Of a stretch of DNA of 64,000 bases, positions 17,636 through 27,466 are shown one piece after another. The DNA is from Burkholderiales bacterium (GTDB lineage: Bacteria > Pseudomonadota > Gammaproteobacteria > Burkholderiales > Burkholderiaceae_F). The first letter of the stretch is position 1. Every line of letters starts with the position of its first letter. The position numbers and the translations under genes were made by a program. The stretch lies in assembly GCA_020248865.1 (NCBI GenBank), contig JADCGS010000011.1, positions 1 to 64,000 of the forward strand. Reading direction: 5' to 3'. Below the pieces are notes generated by a model. That model was not told the origin of the DNA and did not search any database. It was given only the letters and a program-made list of their open reading frames with translations.

Positions 17636-19138
17636 ATGGGCGAGACCTTCGCCGCGCTGCTGACCGGCTTCGGCGTTGCGCTGGCGCCGATGAACCTGCT
17701 GTGGGGTGCGGTGGGCGTGACGCTGGGCACGCTGATCGGCGTGCTGCCCGGCGTGGGCCCGGCGCTGACGGTGGCGATGCTGCTGCCGCTGACCAGCAAG
17801 CTCGACCCGACCGGCGCGCTGATCATGTTCGCCGGCATCTACTACGGGGCGATGTACGGCGGCTCCACCGCCACCATCCTGCTCAACACGCCGGGCGAGA
17901 GCGCCAGCATCGCCACCGCGCTGGAGGGCAACCAGATGGCCAAGCGCGGCCGCGCCGGGCCGGCGCTGGCCACCGCCGCCATCGGCTCGTTCGTGGCCGG
18001 CACCATCGCCACGGTGCTGCTGACGCTGCTGGCGCCGGTGGTGGTGGAGATCGCGCTGCAGTTCGGCCCTGCCGAGTACTTTGCGCTGATGGTGCTGGCC
18101 TTCGTCACCGTCTCGGCGGTGCTCGGCTCCTCGACCTCGCGCGGGCTGGCTTCGCTGTTCGTCGGGCTGCTGCTGGGCGTGGTGGGCATCGACGGGCAGA
18201 CCGGCCAGATGCGGTTTGCCTTCGGCGTGCCGGAGCTGCTCGACGGCATCGACGTGGTGGTGCTGGCGGTCGGCCTCTTTGCGGTGGGCGAGGCGCTGTA
18301 CGTCGTGGCCTACGCCAGCAAGTTCAAGGACGAGCTGGAGTCGCTCAAGGGCTCGCTGTGGATGAGCCGCGCGGACTGGCGCCGCTCGTGGCCGGCTTGG
18401 CTGCGCGCCACCGGCATCGGCTTTCCGTTTGGCACCATTCCGGCCGGCGGCGCGGAGATCCCGACCTTCTTGTCCTATGCCACCGAGAAGAAGCTGTCCA
18501 AGCACCCGGAGGAGTTCGGCAAGGGTGCGATCGAAGGCGTGGCGGGGCCGGAGGCGGCCAACAACGCGGCGGCCACCGGCGTGCTGGTACCGCTGCTGAC
18601 GCTCGGCATTCCGACCTCGGCCACCGCGGCGATCCTGCTGGCGGCCTTCCAGAACTACGGCGTGCAGCCCGGCCCGCTGCTGTTCCAGACCCAGGCCGCG
18701 CTGGTGTGGGGGCTGATCGCCTCGCTGTACGTCGGCAACGTGCTGCTGCTGGTGCTCAACCTGCCGCTGATCGGCCTGTGGGTGAAGGTGCTGACGATCC
18801 CCAAGCCGCAGCTGTATGCCGGCATCCTGGTGTTTGCCACCATGGGCGCCTACAGCCTGCACCAGTCGGCGACCGACCTGGTCATCCTGTACGTGTTCGG
18901 GCTGATCGGCTTCGGCATGCGGCGCTTCGGTTTTCCGGTGGCGCCCTGCGTGATCGGCCTCATCCTCGGGCCGCTGGCCGAGACGCAACTGCGGCGCGCG
19001 CTGTCGATCAGCCAGGGCGACTGGACGGTGTTCTTCACCCACCCGATCGCCGGCTCCATCCTGTTCATCGCCGCGCTGGTGCTGCTGCTGCCGCTGGCGT
19101 TGCGCTGGTGGCGCGGCCGCGTGCCCGCCGCTGCCTGA
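17636..19138 (+). CDS. tctA: Tripartite tricarboxylate transporter large membrane subunit (TctA)
   Basis: The 500-residue length is standard for TctA. Family signatures are [71 protein letters not shown] and the second-half repeat [19 protein letters not shown] ... [18 protein letters not shown] ([16 protein letters not shown]). It ends in a Trp/Arg-rich cytoplasmic tail. It forms the ion-coupled carboxylate channel with TctB. The start is 7 bases after the tctB stop. Confidence 0.92.
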   Translation: MGETFAALLTGFGVALAPMNLLWGAVGVTLGTLIGVLPGVGPALTVAMLLPLTSKLDPTGALIMFAGIYYGAMYGGSTATILLNTPGESASIATALEGNQMAKRGRAGPALATAAIGSFVAGTIATVLLTLLAPVVVEIALQFGPAEYFALMVLAFVTVSAVLGSSTSRGLASLFVGLLLGVVGIDGQTGQMRFAFGVPELLDGIDVVVLAVGLFAVGEALYVVAYASKFKDELESLKGSLWMSRADWRRSWPAWLRATGIGFPFGTIPAGGAEIPTFLSYATEKKLSKHPEEFGKGAIEGVAGPEAANNAAATGVLVPLLTLGIPTSATAAILLAAFQNYGVQPGPLLFQTQAALVWGLIASLYVGNVLLLVLNLPLIGLWVKVLTIPKPQLYAGILVFATMGAYSLHQSATDLVILYVFGLIGFGMRRFGFPVAPCVIGLILGPLAETQLRRALSISQGDWTVFFTHPIAGSILFIAALVLLLPLALRWWRGRVPAAA

Positions 19139-19153
19139 GAGCGCGCCGCGCCG

Positions 19154-19167
19154 TCCGGCATGCCGGA
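19154..19167. repeat. 14-bp perfect palindrome after tctA
   Basis: TCCGGCATGCCGGA lies 16 bases past the tctA stop in a 254-bp gap before the AbrB-family gene. There is no T-run. It might be an operator or a short stabilising hairpin. Confidence 0.35.
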
Positions 19168-19392
19168 GGAGACAGCCCTGGACGCCGCGCTCGTCGGTGC
19201 AGGTGCCCGCCGTCGCCCGGCGCTGCGACCGCGCGTTGCGCCTTTGTGGGCGCGCCCTGGGGCGAGCCTCGGCCACGCCCGGCTGCTGCGCCACCCGCTG
19301 AGTCGCGGTGCCCGGTCCGGCGGCGGGCCGCCGGGCAAGCCGCAACGGCCCTTGGCTGCTGCTGCGCGGCGGCGCTGAGCTACCCTCGCAGC

Positions 19393-20475
19393 GTGTCCGA
19401 GCCGCCGCCCGAGTCCCCCGCCGCCGCCGCGCCAGCGTCGCTGCCGCGCCTGCTGCTGACCGTGCTGGCCGCCCTGGCCGGTGCGCTGCTGGCCGTCTGG
19501 GTCCGCCTGCCGCTGCCGTGGTTCACCGGGCCGCTGCTGGCGCTGGCGGCGGTCAACATCGCCGGCGCACGCTTGCCGGCGCTGCCGTTCGCGCGGGACG
19601 CGGGGCAATGGATCATCGGCATCGCCCTCGGGCTGTACTTCACGCCCGAGGTACTGCGCGAGGTGCTGCATCTGGCGCCGTGGGTGCTGGCGGCCACCGG
19701 CTTCATGCTGCTGCTGGGGCTGGCCGGTGCCTGGGCGCTGCGCGCGCTGACCCACGAGTCCGGCACCACCGCTTTCTTTGCGATGGCCATCGGCGGCGCC
19801 AGCGAGATGGCGGCGCAGGCCGAGCGCCACGGCGCGCGGGTGGACCGCGTGGCCGCGGCGCACAGCCTGCGCATCCTGCTGGTGGCGCTGATCGTGCCCT
19901 TTGCGCTGCAGGGGTCCGGTGTGCAGGGCGCCGATCCGTACGAGCCGGCGGCGCGGGTGTTCGACGGGGCCGGCTTTGCGGTGCTGCTGGCGGTCACCGG
20001 CGGCGGGGCGGCGGTGCTGCTGCGCCTGGGCGCGCCCAACGTGTTCATGATCGGCCCGCTGCTGGTGGCGGCGGCGCTGACCGGTGGCGGCATCACGCTG
20101 TCGTCGCTGCCCACGCCGGTGCTCAACGGCGGGCAGCTTCTCATCGGCATTGCGCTGGGCACGCGCTTTTCGCCCGAGTTCTTCCGTGCGGCGCCGCGCT
20201 TTCTGGCCGCGGTGGCGCTGGTGACGCTCGGCTACCTGGCGGTGGCGGCGCTGTTCGGCTGGGGCCTGTCGATGCTGGCCGGCATGACCGTGGCCACGGC
20301 GCTGCTGGCGACCACGCCGGGCGGGATCGGCGAGATGGCGCTGACCGCCAAGCTGCTCAAGCTGGGCGCACCGATCGTCACTGCGTTCCACAGCGTGCGC
20401 ATGGCGCTGGTGGTGCTGCTGATCGGGCCGCTGTACCGGCTGTTGCGGGCACTGGCGCAGCGGGGCCGACGGTGA
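19393..20475 (+). CDS. AbrB-family membrane protein (PF05145-type)
   Basis: This 360-residue protein is almost entirely hydrophobic, with about ten predicted helices in two similar halves. Family motifs appear twice: RDAGQWIIGIALGLYFTPEVL in the first half and NGGQLLIGIALGTRFSPEFF in the second. SGTTAFFAMAIGGASEMA and ATTPGGIGEMALTAKLLKLG are likewise paired. The family is named after an ammonia-monooxygenase regulator but looks like a transporter. It follows tctCBA, as AbrB-type genes often do in this group, so an accessory role in acid transport is likely. The start is GTG; the stop overlaps the next gene by 4 bases. Confidence 0.8.
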   Translation: MSEPPPESPAAAAPASLPRLLLTVLAALAGALLAVWVRLPLPWFTGPLLALAAVNIAGARLPALPFARDAGQWIIGIALGLYFTPEVLREVLHLAPWVLAATGFMLLLGLAGAWALRALTHESGTTAFFAMAIGGASEMAAQAERHGARVDRVAAAHSLRILLVALIVPFALQGSGVQGADPYEPAARVFDGAGFAVLLAVTGGGAAVLLRLGAPNVFMIGPLLVAAALTGGGITLSSLPTPVLNGGQLLIGIALGTRFSPEFFRAAPRFLAAVALVTLGYLAVAALFGWGLSMLAGMTVATALLATTPGGIGEMALTAKLLKLGAPIVTAFHSVRMALVVLLIGPLYRLLRALAQRGRR

Positions 20476-21512
20476 AGGCGCTGGTCCTCGGCGGTACGCG
20501 TTTCCTGGGGCGCCACCTGGTGGCGGCGCTGTGCGCGGCCGGCCACGAGGTGACGCTGCTGAACCGCGGGCGCAGCGCGCCGGCGCTGTTTGCCGCGCTC
20601 GAGCAGATCCACGGTGACCGCGACCCGCAGCGCGGCGACGGGCTGGCGCAGCTGGGCGCACGCCGCTGGGACGTGGCGTTCGACGTGTGCGGCTATGTGC
20701 CGCGGGTGGTGCAGGCTTCCTGCGCGGCGCTGGCGGAGCGTGTCGGCTGCTATGTGTTCGTCTCCAGCGTCAGCGCCTATGCGCAGTTCGGGGCGCCGAG
20801 CGCGCCCGGTGCGCTGGGTCCCGACGAGGACGCGCCGCTGGCGGAGCTCACCGACCCGCTGACCGAGGACATCGCCGCGCACTACGGCGCGCTCAAGGCG
20901 GCCTGCGAGGCGGCGGTGCGGCAGCGCTTCGGCGCGCGGGCGCTGGTGGTGCGGCCGGGCCTGATCGTCGGGCCCTGGGACCCGACCGGGCGCTTTACCT
21001 ACTGGCCGCTGCGCCTGGCGCGCGGCGGCGTGGTGCTGGCGCCGGCGCCGGCGGCCGCACCGTTGCAGTTCATCGACGTGCGCGACCTGGCGGACTGGAT
21101 GCTCGCGGCGGCTCTGGCACGACGGGCGGGTGCCTTCAACCTCGTCGGGCCGGTGCTGGCAGCCGGCCGGGAAATGACCTGGAGCGCGTTGCTGGCCGCC
21201 TGCCAGGAGGCGGCCGGCAGCGCGTCCGAGATCCGCTGGATCGCGCCGTCGGCGCTGATCGACGCCGGTGTCGAGCCCTGGACCGAACTGCCGCTGTGGA
21301 TGGGGCCGGATGCCGAGGCCGGCGAGCGCGTGCCCAACGCGCGGGCGCGGGCGACGGGCCTGCGCACGCGGCCGCTGGCCGAGACGGTGCGCGACACGCT
21401 GGCCTGGGCGCTGACGCCGGCCGGGCAGGCGGTGGCCGCCCAACTGCAGGGCATCGGCCTGGCGCCGGAGCGGGAGGCGGCCTTGCTGCAGAGGTGGGCA
21501 ACGACCGGCTGA
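20472..21512 (+). CDS. NAD-dependent epimerase/dehydratase family protein
   Basis: This 346-residue Rossmann protein begins with GTG in the overlap GTGA with the AbrB-family stop. GGTRFLG (7-13) is the dinucleotide-binding loop. VFVSSVSAYAQFG carries the conserved Ser region and HYGALKAACE the catalytic YxxxK. VVRPGLIVGPWDPTGRFTYW fits the extended SDR/isomerase type. It resembles atypical SDRs annotated as nucleoside-diphosphate-sugar epimerases, but the substrate is unknown. Translational coupling to the membrane protein suggests a shared pathway. Confidence 0.8.
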   Translation: MKALVLGGTRFLGRHLVAALCAAGHEVTLLNRGRSAPALFAALEQIHGDRDPQRGDGLAQLGARRWDVAFDVCGYVPRVVQASCAALAERVGCYVFVSSVSAYAQFGAPSAPGALGPDEDAPLAELTDPLTEDIAAHYGALKAACEAAVRQRFGARALVVRPGLIVGPWDPTGRFTYWPLRLARGGVVLAPAPAAAPLQFIDVRDLADWMLAAALARRAGAFNLVGPVLAAGREMTWSALLAACQEAAGSASEIRWIAPSALIDAGVEPWTELPLWMGPDAEAGERVPNARARATGLRTRPLAETVRDTLAWALTPAGQAVAAQLQGIGLAPEREAALLQRWATTG

Positions 21513-21791
21513 CCCCGGCGCGCGGTCGCCCGGGGGGCGGCGCGGCGGCCGGCGGCCCGCCTTTGCGGTACGAGCGCCTCGGGGGCGCAGTGCAACCGAT
21601 GGTCAAGCGCGCCGCGAAGGAGTAGTTTGGATCGCGCAGTTGCGATTTGTCGCGTCGTTCCCGCCTCTGGACCCGATTGCCCGTGCTCGCATCACCGCAG
21701 TCTTTCGTCGTCACGCTCCCTGGCTGATCCGCACCCATCGCTTGCGCGCGCGCGGGCGCATCCCGCGTCCTTCTCCACGACGAGTTCAGCA
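21513..21791 (+). promoter_or_regulatory. Long leader region upstream of the cold-shock gene
   Basis: About 280 bases precede the cold-shock ATG with no other gene. Long structured leaders are common before cspA-type genes and sense temperature. I saw no clear CspA cold-box, so this is only positional evidence. Confidence 0.35.
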
Positions 21792-21998
21792 ATGCCAACT
21801 GGCACGGTGAAGTGGTTCAACGAGACCAAGGGCTTCGGGTTCATCAAGCCGGACGACGGCGGCGCCGATCTGTTCGCGCACTACAGCGGCATCAAGGCCA
21901 AGGGGTTCCGCACGCTGAAGGAGAACCAGCGCGTCGAGTATCAGGTGCAGCAGGGCCAGAAGGGCCCGCAGGCGGTGGAGATCAGCCCGATCGACTGA
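21792..21998 (+). CDS. Cold-shock domain protein (CspA family)
   Basis: This 68-residue single-domain RNA/ssDNA chaperone has RNP1 KGFGFI (13-18) and RNP2 LFAHYS (27-32), the aromatic nucleic-acid-binding surface. The start MPTGTVKWFNETKGFGFI is standard. Length matches the family. It is a single-gene unit convergent with the tetR gene downstream. Confidence 0.95.
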   Translation: MPTGTVKWFNETKGFGFIKPDDGGADLFAHYSGIKAKGFRTLKENQRVEYQVQQGQKGPQAVEISPID

Positions 21999-22182
21999 GA
22001 GGGTGAAAGGCAGTCTGTCCGGCCCGCCGTGACTGCTCGGGACGCCCACTCGTCGTTGCACGTGCGCGCCGCAGCCCGCGGCTGCGCTTTGCAGCAAGAC
22101 TGGGGCGCCATGATCAGCCGCGGCGGCCAGACCGGATGACCCCTGGCCGCCTGACCCGCGGCTGGCAGCGCCGGCCGGTGTG

Positions 22183-22845
22183 TCACTGCGCCGGCGTGCC
22201 CGTGCGCGGGCGCGCCATGCCGTCGAAGCAGGTGGCCACCATGAAGTCGATCACCTGCTCGTCGCTGAACTCGCCACTGGCGCGCAGGAAGTCGAAGCTC
22301 GGGTCGCACGAGCGCGCGTAGACCGTGAACAGCAGGACCGGCACCGGCAGGTCGCTGCGCAGTTCGCCCGCCTCGATGCCTTGCTCCACGAGCTGCGCCA
22401 GCGCCTCGCCGACGGCGCCCAGCGCCTCGGTGTAGCCGCGCGTGCCCATCAGCGCCTGCTGCAGGGCCGGGTTGGTGGAGGGCAGCAGCGGCATGCGGCC
22501 GGCCGCGCGCTCGGCCAGCGTCCAGCGCAGCAGCGCCTCGAGCCGGCGCCGCGGCGAGTCCTGCGCCGGCTGCGTGAGCAGGCGCGATTCGATGCGCCGC
22601 AGCAGCCGTGTCATCGACGCGGCAGCCAGTTGTTCCTTGGACTCGAAATGCTTGTACAGGCTGCCCTTGGCGATGCCGACGGCGGCGGCCAGCTCGTCCA
22701 TCGACATCAACTCGAAGCCGCGCTGCGCGAGCAGCTGGTTGGCGGCGTCGAGGATGGCCTCTTCGCGCAGCTGGAACTGGCGGTCGCGAAACGACCGCAC
22801 GGTGCCGGCGGGGCGCTCGGGGGACAGCGAGGAGGCGGTGGTCAC
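22183..22845 (-). CDS. TetR/AcrR family transcriptional regulator
   Basis: This 220-residue regulator has an N-terminal helix-turn-helix (about 32-70): REEAILDAANQLLAQRGFELMSMDELAAAVGIAKGSLYKHFESKEQL. The C-terminal ligand domain is helical, with FTVYARSCDPSFDFLRAS near the end. The start is a GTG (VTTASSLSPER); no good ribosome-binding site is seen. It is divergent from pckG with about 410 bases between them. Its target could be itself, pckG or a remote gene. Confidence 0.85.
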   Translation of the reverse strand: MTTASSLSPERPAGTVRSFRDRQFQLREEAILDAANQLLAQRGFELMSMDELAAAVGIAKGSLYKHFESKEQLAAASMTRLLRRIESRLLTQPAQDSPRRRLEALLRWTLAERAAGRMPLLPSTNPALQQALMGTRGYTEALGAVGEALAQLVEQGIEAGELRSDLPVPVLLFTVYARSCDPSFDFLRASGEFSDEQVIDFMVATCFDGMARPRTGTPAQ

Positions 22846-23258
22846 GGGTCGGAACAGCCAAGTAGATGCACGCGAATGAATCAGCGGGCTCCGCGATTCT
22901 AGGGGCAGCGGGTGGCCCGGAGTGACTGTTGACTTGCAGTTGCTGCAGCTTTGCCTGGCGCCGACGGACCGTGGCGGCCGCCGGCCGGGTTCACTCGGCG
23001 TTCCGGAGGCGCTCCGAGGCTGGCGCCGCGACGGCGATGCGTACCGCGCTTTGCGGCGCAGCACGCCGGGCCGGCGGTCGGCTGCGTGTGCGCCGAGTGC
23101 GAGGGGTACACTGCCGCCCCCGCGCGTCACCCGTCCGACGCTTGCGACCGGCACGGACCGGGTCAGTCGGGCTGCCCGGCGGTCCGTCCCGCAACGTGCG
23201 GCCGGCGGCACGGCGACGCAGCGATGCCCCAGGCAGGCCGCATCGAGGAGACCCGTTC
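22846..23258. other. Divergent regulatory region between tetR and pckG
   Basis: On the minus strand TAGAAT (complement of 22896-22901) is a -10 candidate for tetR. On the plus strand TACACT (23107-23112) could serve pckG, leaving a leader of about 140 bases. TTGACTTGCAG near 22929 is a lone -35-like sequence. No gene is supported in this stretch. Confidence 0.4.
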
Positions 23259-25109
23259 ATGAGCGCAGTGTTGTCGCAGTCCGGCCCGCAGCCGCTGATC
23301 GCACCCTCGTACGTCAGGCATCGCCGCCTGCTGGCCTGGGTGGCCGAGGTGGCGGCGCTGACCCAGCCGGAGCGCATCGTGTGGGTCGACGGCTCGCAGG
23401 AGGAGTACGACCGGCTGTGCGAGGAAATGGTGCGCGCCGGTACCTTCCGGCGGCTGAATCCGGCGCGGCGGCCCAACTCCTTCCTGGCCTGGTCCGACCC
23501 GACCGACGTGGCGCGCGTCGAGGACCGCACCTTCATCTGCACCGACACGCGCGAGGAGGCGGGTCCCACCAACAACTGGATGGACCCGGCCGCGATGCGG
23601 GCCCGGCTCGACGGCCTTTTTGCCGGCTGCATGCGCGGCCGCACGATGTACGTGATCCCGTTCTCGATGGGGCCGCTGGGCTCGCACATCGCCCAGATCG
23701 GCGTCGAGCTGTCGGACAGCCCGTACGTGGTCGTGAACATGCGCCTGATGACCCGCATGGGCCGGCCGGTGTACGAGGTGCTGGGCGAGAACGGCGAATT
23801 TGTGCCCTGCGTGCACTCGGTGGGCACACCGCTGGCCGCCGGCGAGAAGGATGTGCCCTGGCCGTGCAATCCGACCAAGTACATCGTTCATTATCCGAAG
23901 ACGCGCGAGATCTGGAGCTTCGGCTCCGGCTACGGCGGCAACGCGCTGCTGGGCAAGAAGTGTCTGGCGCTGCGCATCGCCAGCTTCATGGGCCGCGACC
24001 AGGGCTGGCTGGCCGAGCACATGCTGATCCTCGGCGTCACCAGCCCGGCGGGCCGCAAGTACCACGTCGCCGCCGCCTTCCCGTCGGCCTGCGGCAAGAC
24101 CAATTTCGCGATGCTGATTCCGCCGGCGGCCATGCCGGGCTGGACGGTGACGACCATCGGCGAGGACATCGCCTGGATCAAGCCGGGCAACGACGGGCGG
24201 CTGTACGCGATCAACCCCGAGGCGGGCTGCTTCGGCGTGGCGCCGGGCACCAGCGAGAAGACCAACGCCAACGCCATGGCGATGCTGCGCGAGAACGTCA
24301 TTTTCACGAACGTCGCGCTGACCGACGACGGCGACGTGTGGTGGGAGGGCATGGGACCGGCGCCCGCGCACCTGACCGATTGGCAGGGCCGCGACTGGAC
24401 GCCCGAGGATGGCAAGGCCGGCCGCAAGGCGGCGCATCCGAATGCGCGCTTCACGGTGGCCGCCAGCCAGTGCCCTTCGATCGACCCGGACTGGGAGAAC
24501 CCGGCCGGCGTGCCGATCGACGCCTTCGTCTTCGGCGGGCGCCGCTCGACCACGGTGCCGCTGGTGACCGAGGCGCGCAACTGGACCGAGGGGGTCTACA
24601 TGGCCGCCACCATGGGCAGCGAGACCACCGCCGCGCAGGCCGGCGCACAGGGCGTGCTGCGGCGCGATCCCTTTGCGATGCTGCCGTTCTGCGGCTACAA
24701 CATGGCCGAGCACTTCGGCCATTGGCTGGCGCTGGGCGAGAAACTGGCGGCCAGCGGCGCCGCGCTGCCCCGGATCTTCTGCGTCAACTGGTTCCGCACC
24801 GACGACCACGGCCGCTTCGTCTGGCCGGGCTTTGCCGAAAACATGCGGGTGCTGGCGTGGATGGTCGACCGCATCGAGGGCCGCGACGGCGGGGCCACGC
24901 ACGCGCTGGGCGTGAGCCCGCGCCATGACGATCTGAACTGGAGCGGCATCCGCTTCGATGCGGGCGAGTTCGAGCGCATCACCTCGGTGGACGCCGCCGC
25001 CTGGCGCAAGGAACTGGAGTCGCACGGCGAACTGTTCGCCCTGCTCAGCCACAACCTGCCGCCGCAGCTCGAGGCCACCCGCCGGGCGCTGGCCGACCGG
25101 CTCGGGTAG
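23259..25109 (+). CDS. pckG: Phosphoenolpyruvate carboxykinase (GTP)
   Basis: This 616-residue enzyme interconverts oxaloacetate and PEP with GTP/GDP, the first step of gluconeogenesis. The GTP-type signature FPSACGKTN (about 274-282) holds the reactive Cys278 and the P-loop Lys280. Other family blocks are [39 protein letters not shown] and [23 protein letters not shown]. The length is right for the family. The start MSAVLSQ has GAGGAG 8-13 bases upstream. In a cell using organic acids and hydroxybutyrate, as nearby genes suggest, this enzyme would be central. Confidence 0.95.
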   Translation: MSAVLSQSGPQPLIAPSYVRHRRLLAWVAEVAALTQPERIVWVDGSQEEYDRLCEEMVRAGTFRRLNPARRPNSFLAWSDPTDVARVEDRTFICTDTREEAGPTNNWMDPAAMRARLDGLFAGCMRGRTMYVIPFSMGPLGSHIAQIGVELSDSPYVVVNMRLMTRMGRPVYEVLGENGEFVPCVHSVGTPLAAGEKDVPWPCNPTKYIVHYPKTREIWSFGSGYGGNALLGKKCLALRIASFMGRDQGWLAEHMLILGVTSPAGRKYHVAAAFPSACGKTNFAMLIPPAAMPGWTVTTIGEDIAWIKPGNDGRLYAINPEAGCFGVAPGTSEKTNANAMAMLRENVIFTNVALTDDGDVWWEGMGPAPAHLTDWQGRDWTPEDGKAGRKAAHPNARFTVAASQCPSIDPDWENPAGVPIDAFVFGGRRSTTVPLVTEARNWTEGVYMAATMGSETTAAQAGAQGVLRRDPFAMLPFCGYNMAEHFGHWLALGEKLAASGAALPRIFCVNWFRTDDHGRFVWPGFAENMRVLAWMVDRIEGRDGGATHALGVSPRHDDLNWSGIRFDAGEFERITSVDAAAWRKELESHGELFALLSHNLPPQLEATRRALADRLG

Positions 25110-25130
25110 GACGAGGTCGCGGGAGCGCGA

Positions 25131-25142
25131 AGGGCCGGCCCT
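25131..25142. terminator. GC-rich palindrome between convergent pckG and methyltransferase
   Basis: AGGGCCGGCCCT is a perfect 12-bp palindrome in the 68-bp gap between the two convergent genes. Without a loop or T-run it is a weak terminator candidate. Confidence 0.25.
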
Positions 25143-25177
25143 GGCGGCCCTGTCCGTTTCTTGCCGCTGCGCCCGCG

Positions 25178-26062
25178 CTACTCCAGCACGAACAGGATGT
25201 AGCGCTTGTCGCGGCGGAACTGCTCGGGGTCGATGGTGTGCAGACGGATGCCGTCGATCCGGGCGCGCGCCGTGTCGGCGAACAGGTAGCCCCAGAACGG
25301 GTGCTTGAGGAAGAACCGCTGCGTGCCGAAGCGCGCCAGCGGCAGCGCGATGCGCGTGGCGAGCAGGTGCGCAAACCCCAAGGCCGGCAGCACGTTGTCC
25401 GTGACGTCGAGCCGCTCGCGCACCGCAAAGCCGTGCCGCGCCAGCGCCTGCTCGAAGTCGGCCAGCAGGTGGCCGGACTTGTTGCGGGCCGCCGGCACCA
25501 GGCGGAAGTAGTCGATGTTGATCCAGCGCCCCCCCGGCGCCAGCAGCCGCCGCACCCGGCTCATTCCGGCATCGAGGTCGATGTACTGGAACGACTCCGA
25601 GTTGATGACCGCGTCGAAGCGGCCGGCCGGCGCCTGCGCCTCGCTCAGCGCCTCGAAGGTGGACTGCAGCAGCGGGATGTGCGGCCAGGTGCGGCCGATG
25701 TGCGCGGCGTGCGCCCGGTTGGGGGTGACCCCGGTGGGCCGGGCGCCGGCCGCATCGAGCCGCGCCAGCAGCCCGCCCATGCCGCAGCCGACATCGAGCA
25801 CGCACGCGCCGGGCGGCACGCGCTGCACCAGCAGGCTGGCGTAGTCGTCCATCGCCTGCAGCAGGTCGGCGAAGGCGATGGTCTTCGGGTCGCGCGCCGG
25901 GTCGTGAAAGTAGCCGTAGTGCAGGAAGTTGTTGCCGAACATCTCGCCGTACAGCGTGAGCTCGAGGTCATCGGCCGGGTCCCACACCGAGCGGTCGGCC
26001 CGGTGCGCGCGCAGGTGGCGCCACAGGGCGGGCAGGTTCAGCAGGCGGGCGAGGGCACTCAC
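25178..26062 (-). CDS. Class I SAM-dependent methyltransferase
   Basis: This 294-residue protein has motif I CVLDVGCGMGGLLARLD (about 87-103). Motif II-like RFDAVINSESFQYIDLDAGMSRVRRLLAPGGRWINIDYF follows. The N-terminal LYGEMFGNNFLHYGYFHDP is like that of small-molecule and lipid methyltransferases near the UbiE/cyclopropane group. The GTG start (VSALARLL) is a choice without ribosome-binding support; upstream in-frame codons exist. It is convergent with pckG. The substrate is unknown. Confidence 0.8.
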   Translation of the reverse strand: MSALARLLNLPALWRHLRAHRADRSVWDPADDLELTLYGEMFGNNFLHYGYFHDPARDPKTIAFADLLQAMDDYASLLVQRVPPGACVLDVGCGMGGLLARLDAAGARPTGVTPNRAHAAHIGRTWPHIPLLQSTFEALSEAQAPAGRFDAVINSESFQYIDLDAGMSRVRRLLAPGGRWINIDYFRLVPAARNKSGHLLADFEQALARHGFAVRERLDVTDNVLPALGFAHLLATRIALPLARFGTQRFFLKHPFWGYLFADTARARIDGIRLHTIDPEQFRRDKRYILFVLE

Positions 26063-26341
26063 GGGGGCGGCGGGACGGTTACAGGGCGCTGCACCATACC
26101 CGTGCCGGCGACGGCCGACAAGGAAGCTGCAACAGGTAGCTGCAGCCGATCGCCGCAACAGTTCGCCGCCGCAGGAACTCTGTGGCGCGCGCGGGACCCG
26201 GGCGCCCCCTTATTGCCTGACGGCAGTGGCACATAACGCCTGGACTTGGGTAAAGTACCTAATCCGCGCCACACCATAATCATCATCAGGCAGCGGCGAC
26301 AAGCGCGGGGCGGTGGCCGCCCGGCGGGGAGGGGGCGCCAG
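26063..26341. other. Intergenic region upstream of the alcohol dehydrogenase-liv operon
   Basis: About 280 bases carry the promoters of two divergent genes. TAATCC at 26260-26265 is a possible -10 for the dehydrogenase operon. GGTAAAGTACC (26249-26259) just before it is an imperfect palindrome and possible operator. GGGGAGGGGG at 26326-26335 is the strong ribosome-binding site that decides the TTG start. Confidence 0.4.
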
Positions 26342-27466
26342 TTGGCGGCGATCCACTACATCACGCAGGTGCACTTGGACTTCGGTGCGGCTGCGCTCGT
26401 GCGCGGCGAATGCGACCGCCTGGGAATCCGCCGGCCGCTGGTATGCACCGACGCCGGCATCGTCGCCGCCGGCCTGACGGAGCGGCTGGCCGCGGCGCTG
26501 GGCGACCTGCCATTCGCGCTGTTCGACGGCACGCCCTCCAACCCGACCGAGCGCGCCGTGATGCAGGCGGTGGCCGCCTGGCAGGCGCACCAGGCCGATG
26601 GCCTCATCGCTCTCGGTGGCGGCTCCTCGATCGACCTCGCCAAGGGCGTGGCGATCCTGGCAACGCACCCCGGGCGGCTGGCCGACTACGCCACCATTTT
26701 CGGCGGCAGCGCCCGGATCACCGCGGCGGCGGCGCCGCTGATCGCCATCCCGACCACCGCCGGCACCGGCAGCGAGGTGGCGCGCGGCGCCATCCTCATC
26801 CTCGACGACGGCCGCAAGCTCGGTTTCCACTCCTGGCACCTGGTGCCGAAGGTGGCGCTGTGCGACCCGGAGCTCACGCTGGGCCTGCCGCCGCGCCTGA
26901 CCGCCGCCACCGGCATGGACGCAGTGGCCCATTGCATCGAGACCTACCTGTCGAAGGCGGTGAACCCGCCGGCCGACGCCATCGCCCTCGACGGCCTGCG
27001 CCGCGGCATCGGCCATATCGAGCGCGCGGTGGCCGACGGCGGCGACCGCACGGCGCGCTGGCAGATGCTGAGCGCCAGCATGCAGGGCGCGCTGGCGTTC
27101 CAGAAGGGCCTGGGCGCGGTGCATTCGCTGTCGCACGCCCTCGGCGGGCTGCCGGTCAGCCCGCACCACGGCACGCTCAATGCGGTGCTGCTGCCCGCGG
27201 TGCTGCGCTTCAACGAGGCCGCCGTGCCGCAGCGCGTGGCCGCCGTGGCGCAGGTGCTGGGCGCGCGCGACGGCGCCGGCGCGGCCGCGGCGGTGCAGCG
27301 CCTGAACGAGCGCATCGGCCTGCCGACCGGCCTGCGCGCCATGGGCATCGGTGCGGCCACCGACGCGGCGGTGGTCGACAACGCCCTGCAGGACCATTGC
27401 CACGCCACCAACCCGCGCCCGGCCACGCGCGAGGACTACCACCGGCTGCTGGAGGCATCGGCATGA
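26342..27466 (+). CDS. Iron-containing alcohol dehydrogenase family protein
   Basis: This 374-residue oxidoreductase has the nucleotide-binding GGGSSIDLAK (about 92-101) and PTTAGTGSEVARGA. The metal-site motif GMDAVAHCIETY gives Asp193 and His197. HSLSHALGG (261-269) and HHG (275-277) supply the remaining His ligands. The TTG start is chosen because GGAGG lies 9 bases upstream. The stop overlaps livG as ATGA, which ties the enzyme to an amino-acid-type uptake system. Family members reduce aldehydes, maleylacetate or similar; the substrate is not evident. Confidence 0.85.
   Translation: MAAIHYITQVHLDFGAAALVRGECDRLGIRRPLVCTDAGIVAAGLTERLAAALGDLPFALFDGTPSNPTERAVMQAVAAWQAHQADGLIALGGGSSIDLAKGVAILATHPGRLADYATIFGGSARITAAAAPLIAIPTTAGTGSEVARGAILILDDGRKLGFHSWHLVPKVALCDPELTLGLPPRLTAATGMDAVAHCIETYLSKAVNPPADAIALDGLRRGIGHIERAVADGGDRTARWQMLSASMQGALAFQKGLGAVHSLSHALGGLPVSPHHGTLNAVLLPAVLRFNEAAVPQRVAAVAQVLGARDGAGAAAAVQRLNERIGLPTGLRAMGIGAATDAAVVDNALQDHCHATNPRPATREDYHRLLEASA

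Noticed and set aside
9799-17838. Very long open frames antisense to known genes, for example 9799-12813 and 14539-17838 on the minus strand
   Set aside because: They lie opposite well-supported genes (ABC permeases, CoA-transferase, TctC), have Arg/Ala/His-rich low-complexity translations, and are expected in GC-rich DNA.
26229-26246. Sigma-54-like TGGCAC upstream of the alcohol dehydrogenase
   Set aside because: The GG to GC distance is 8 bases instead of 10 and the TTGC half is missing.
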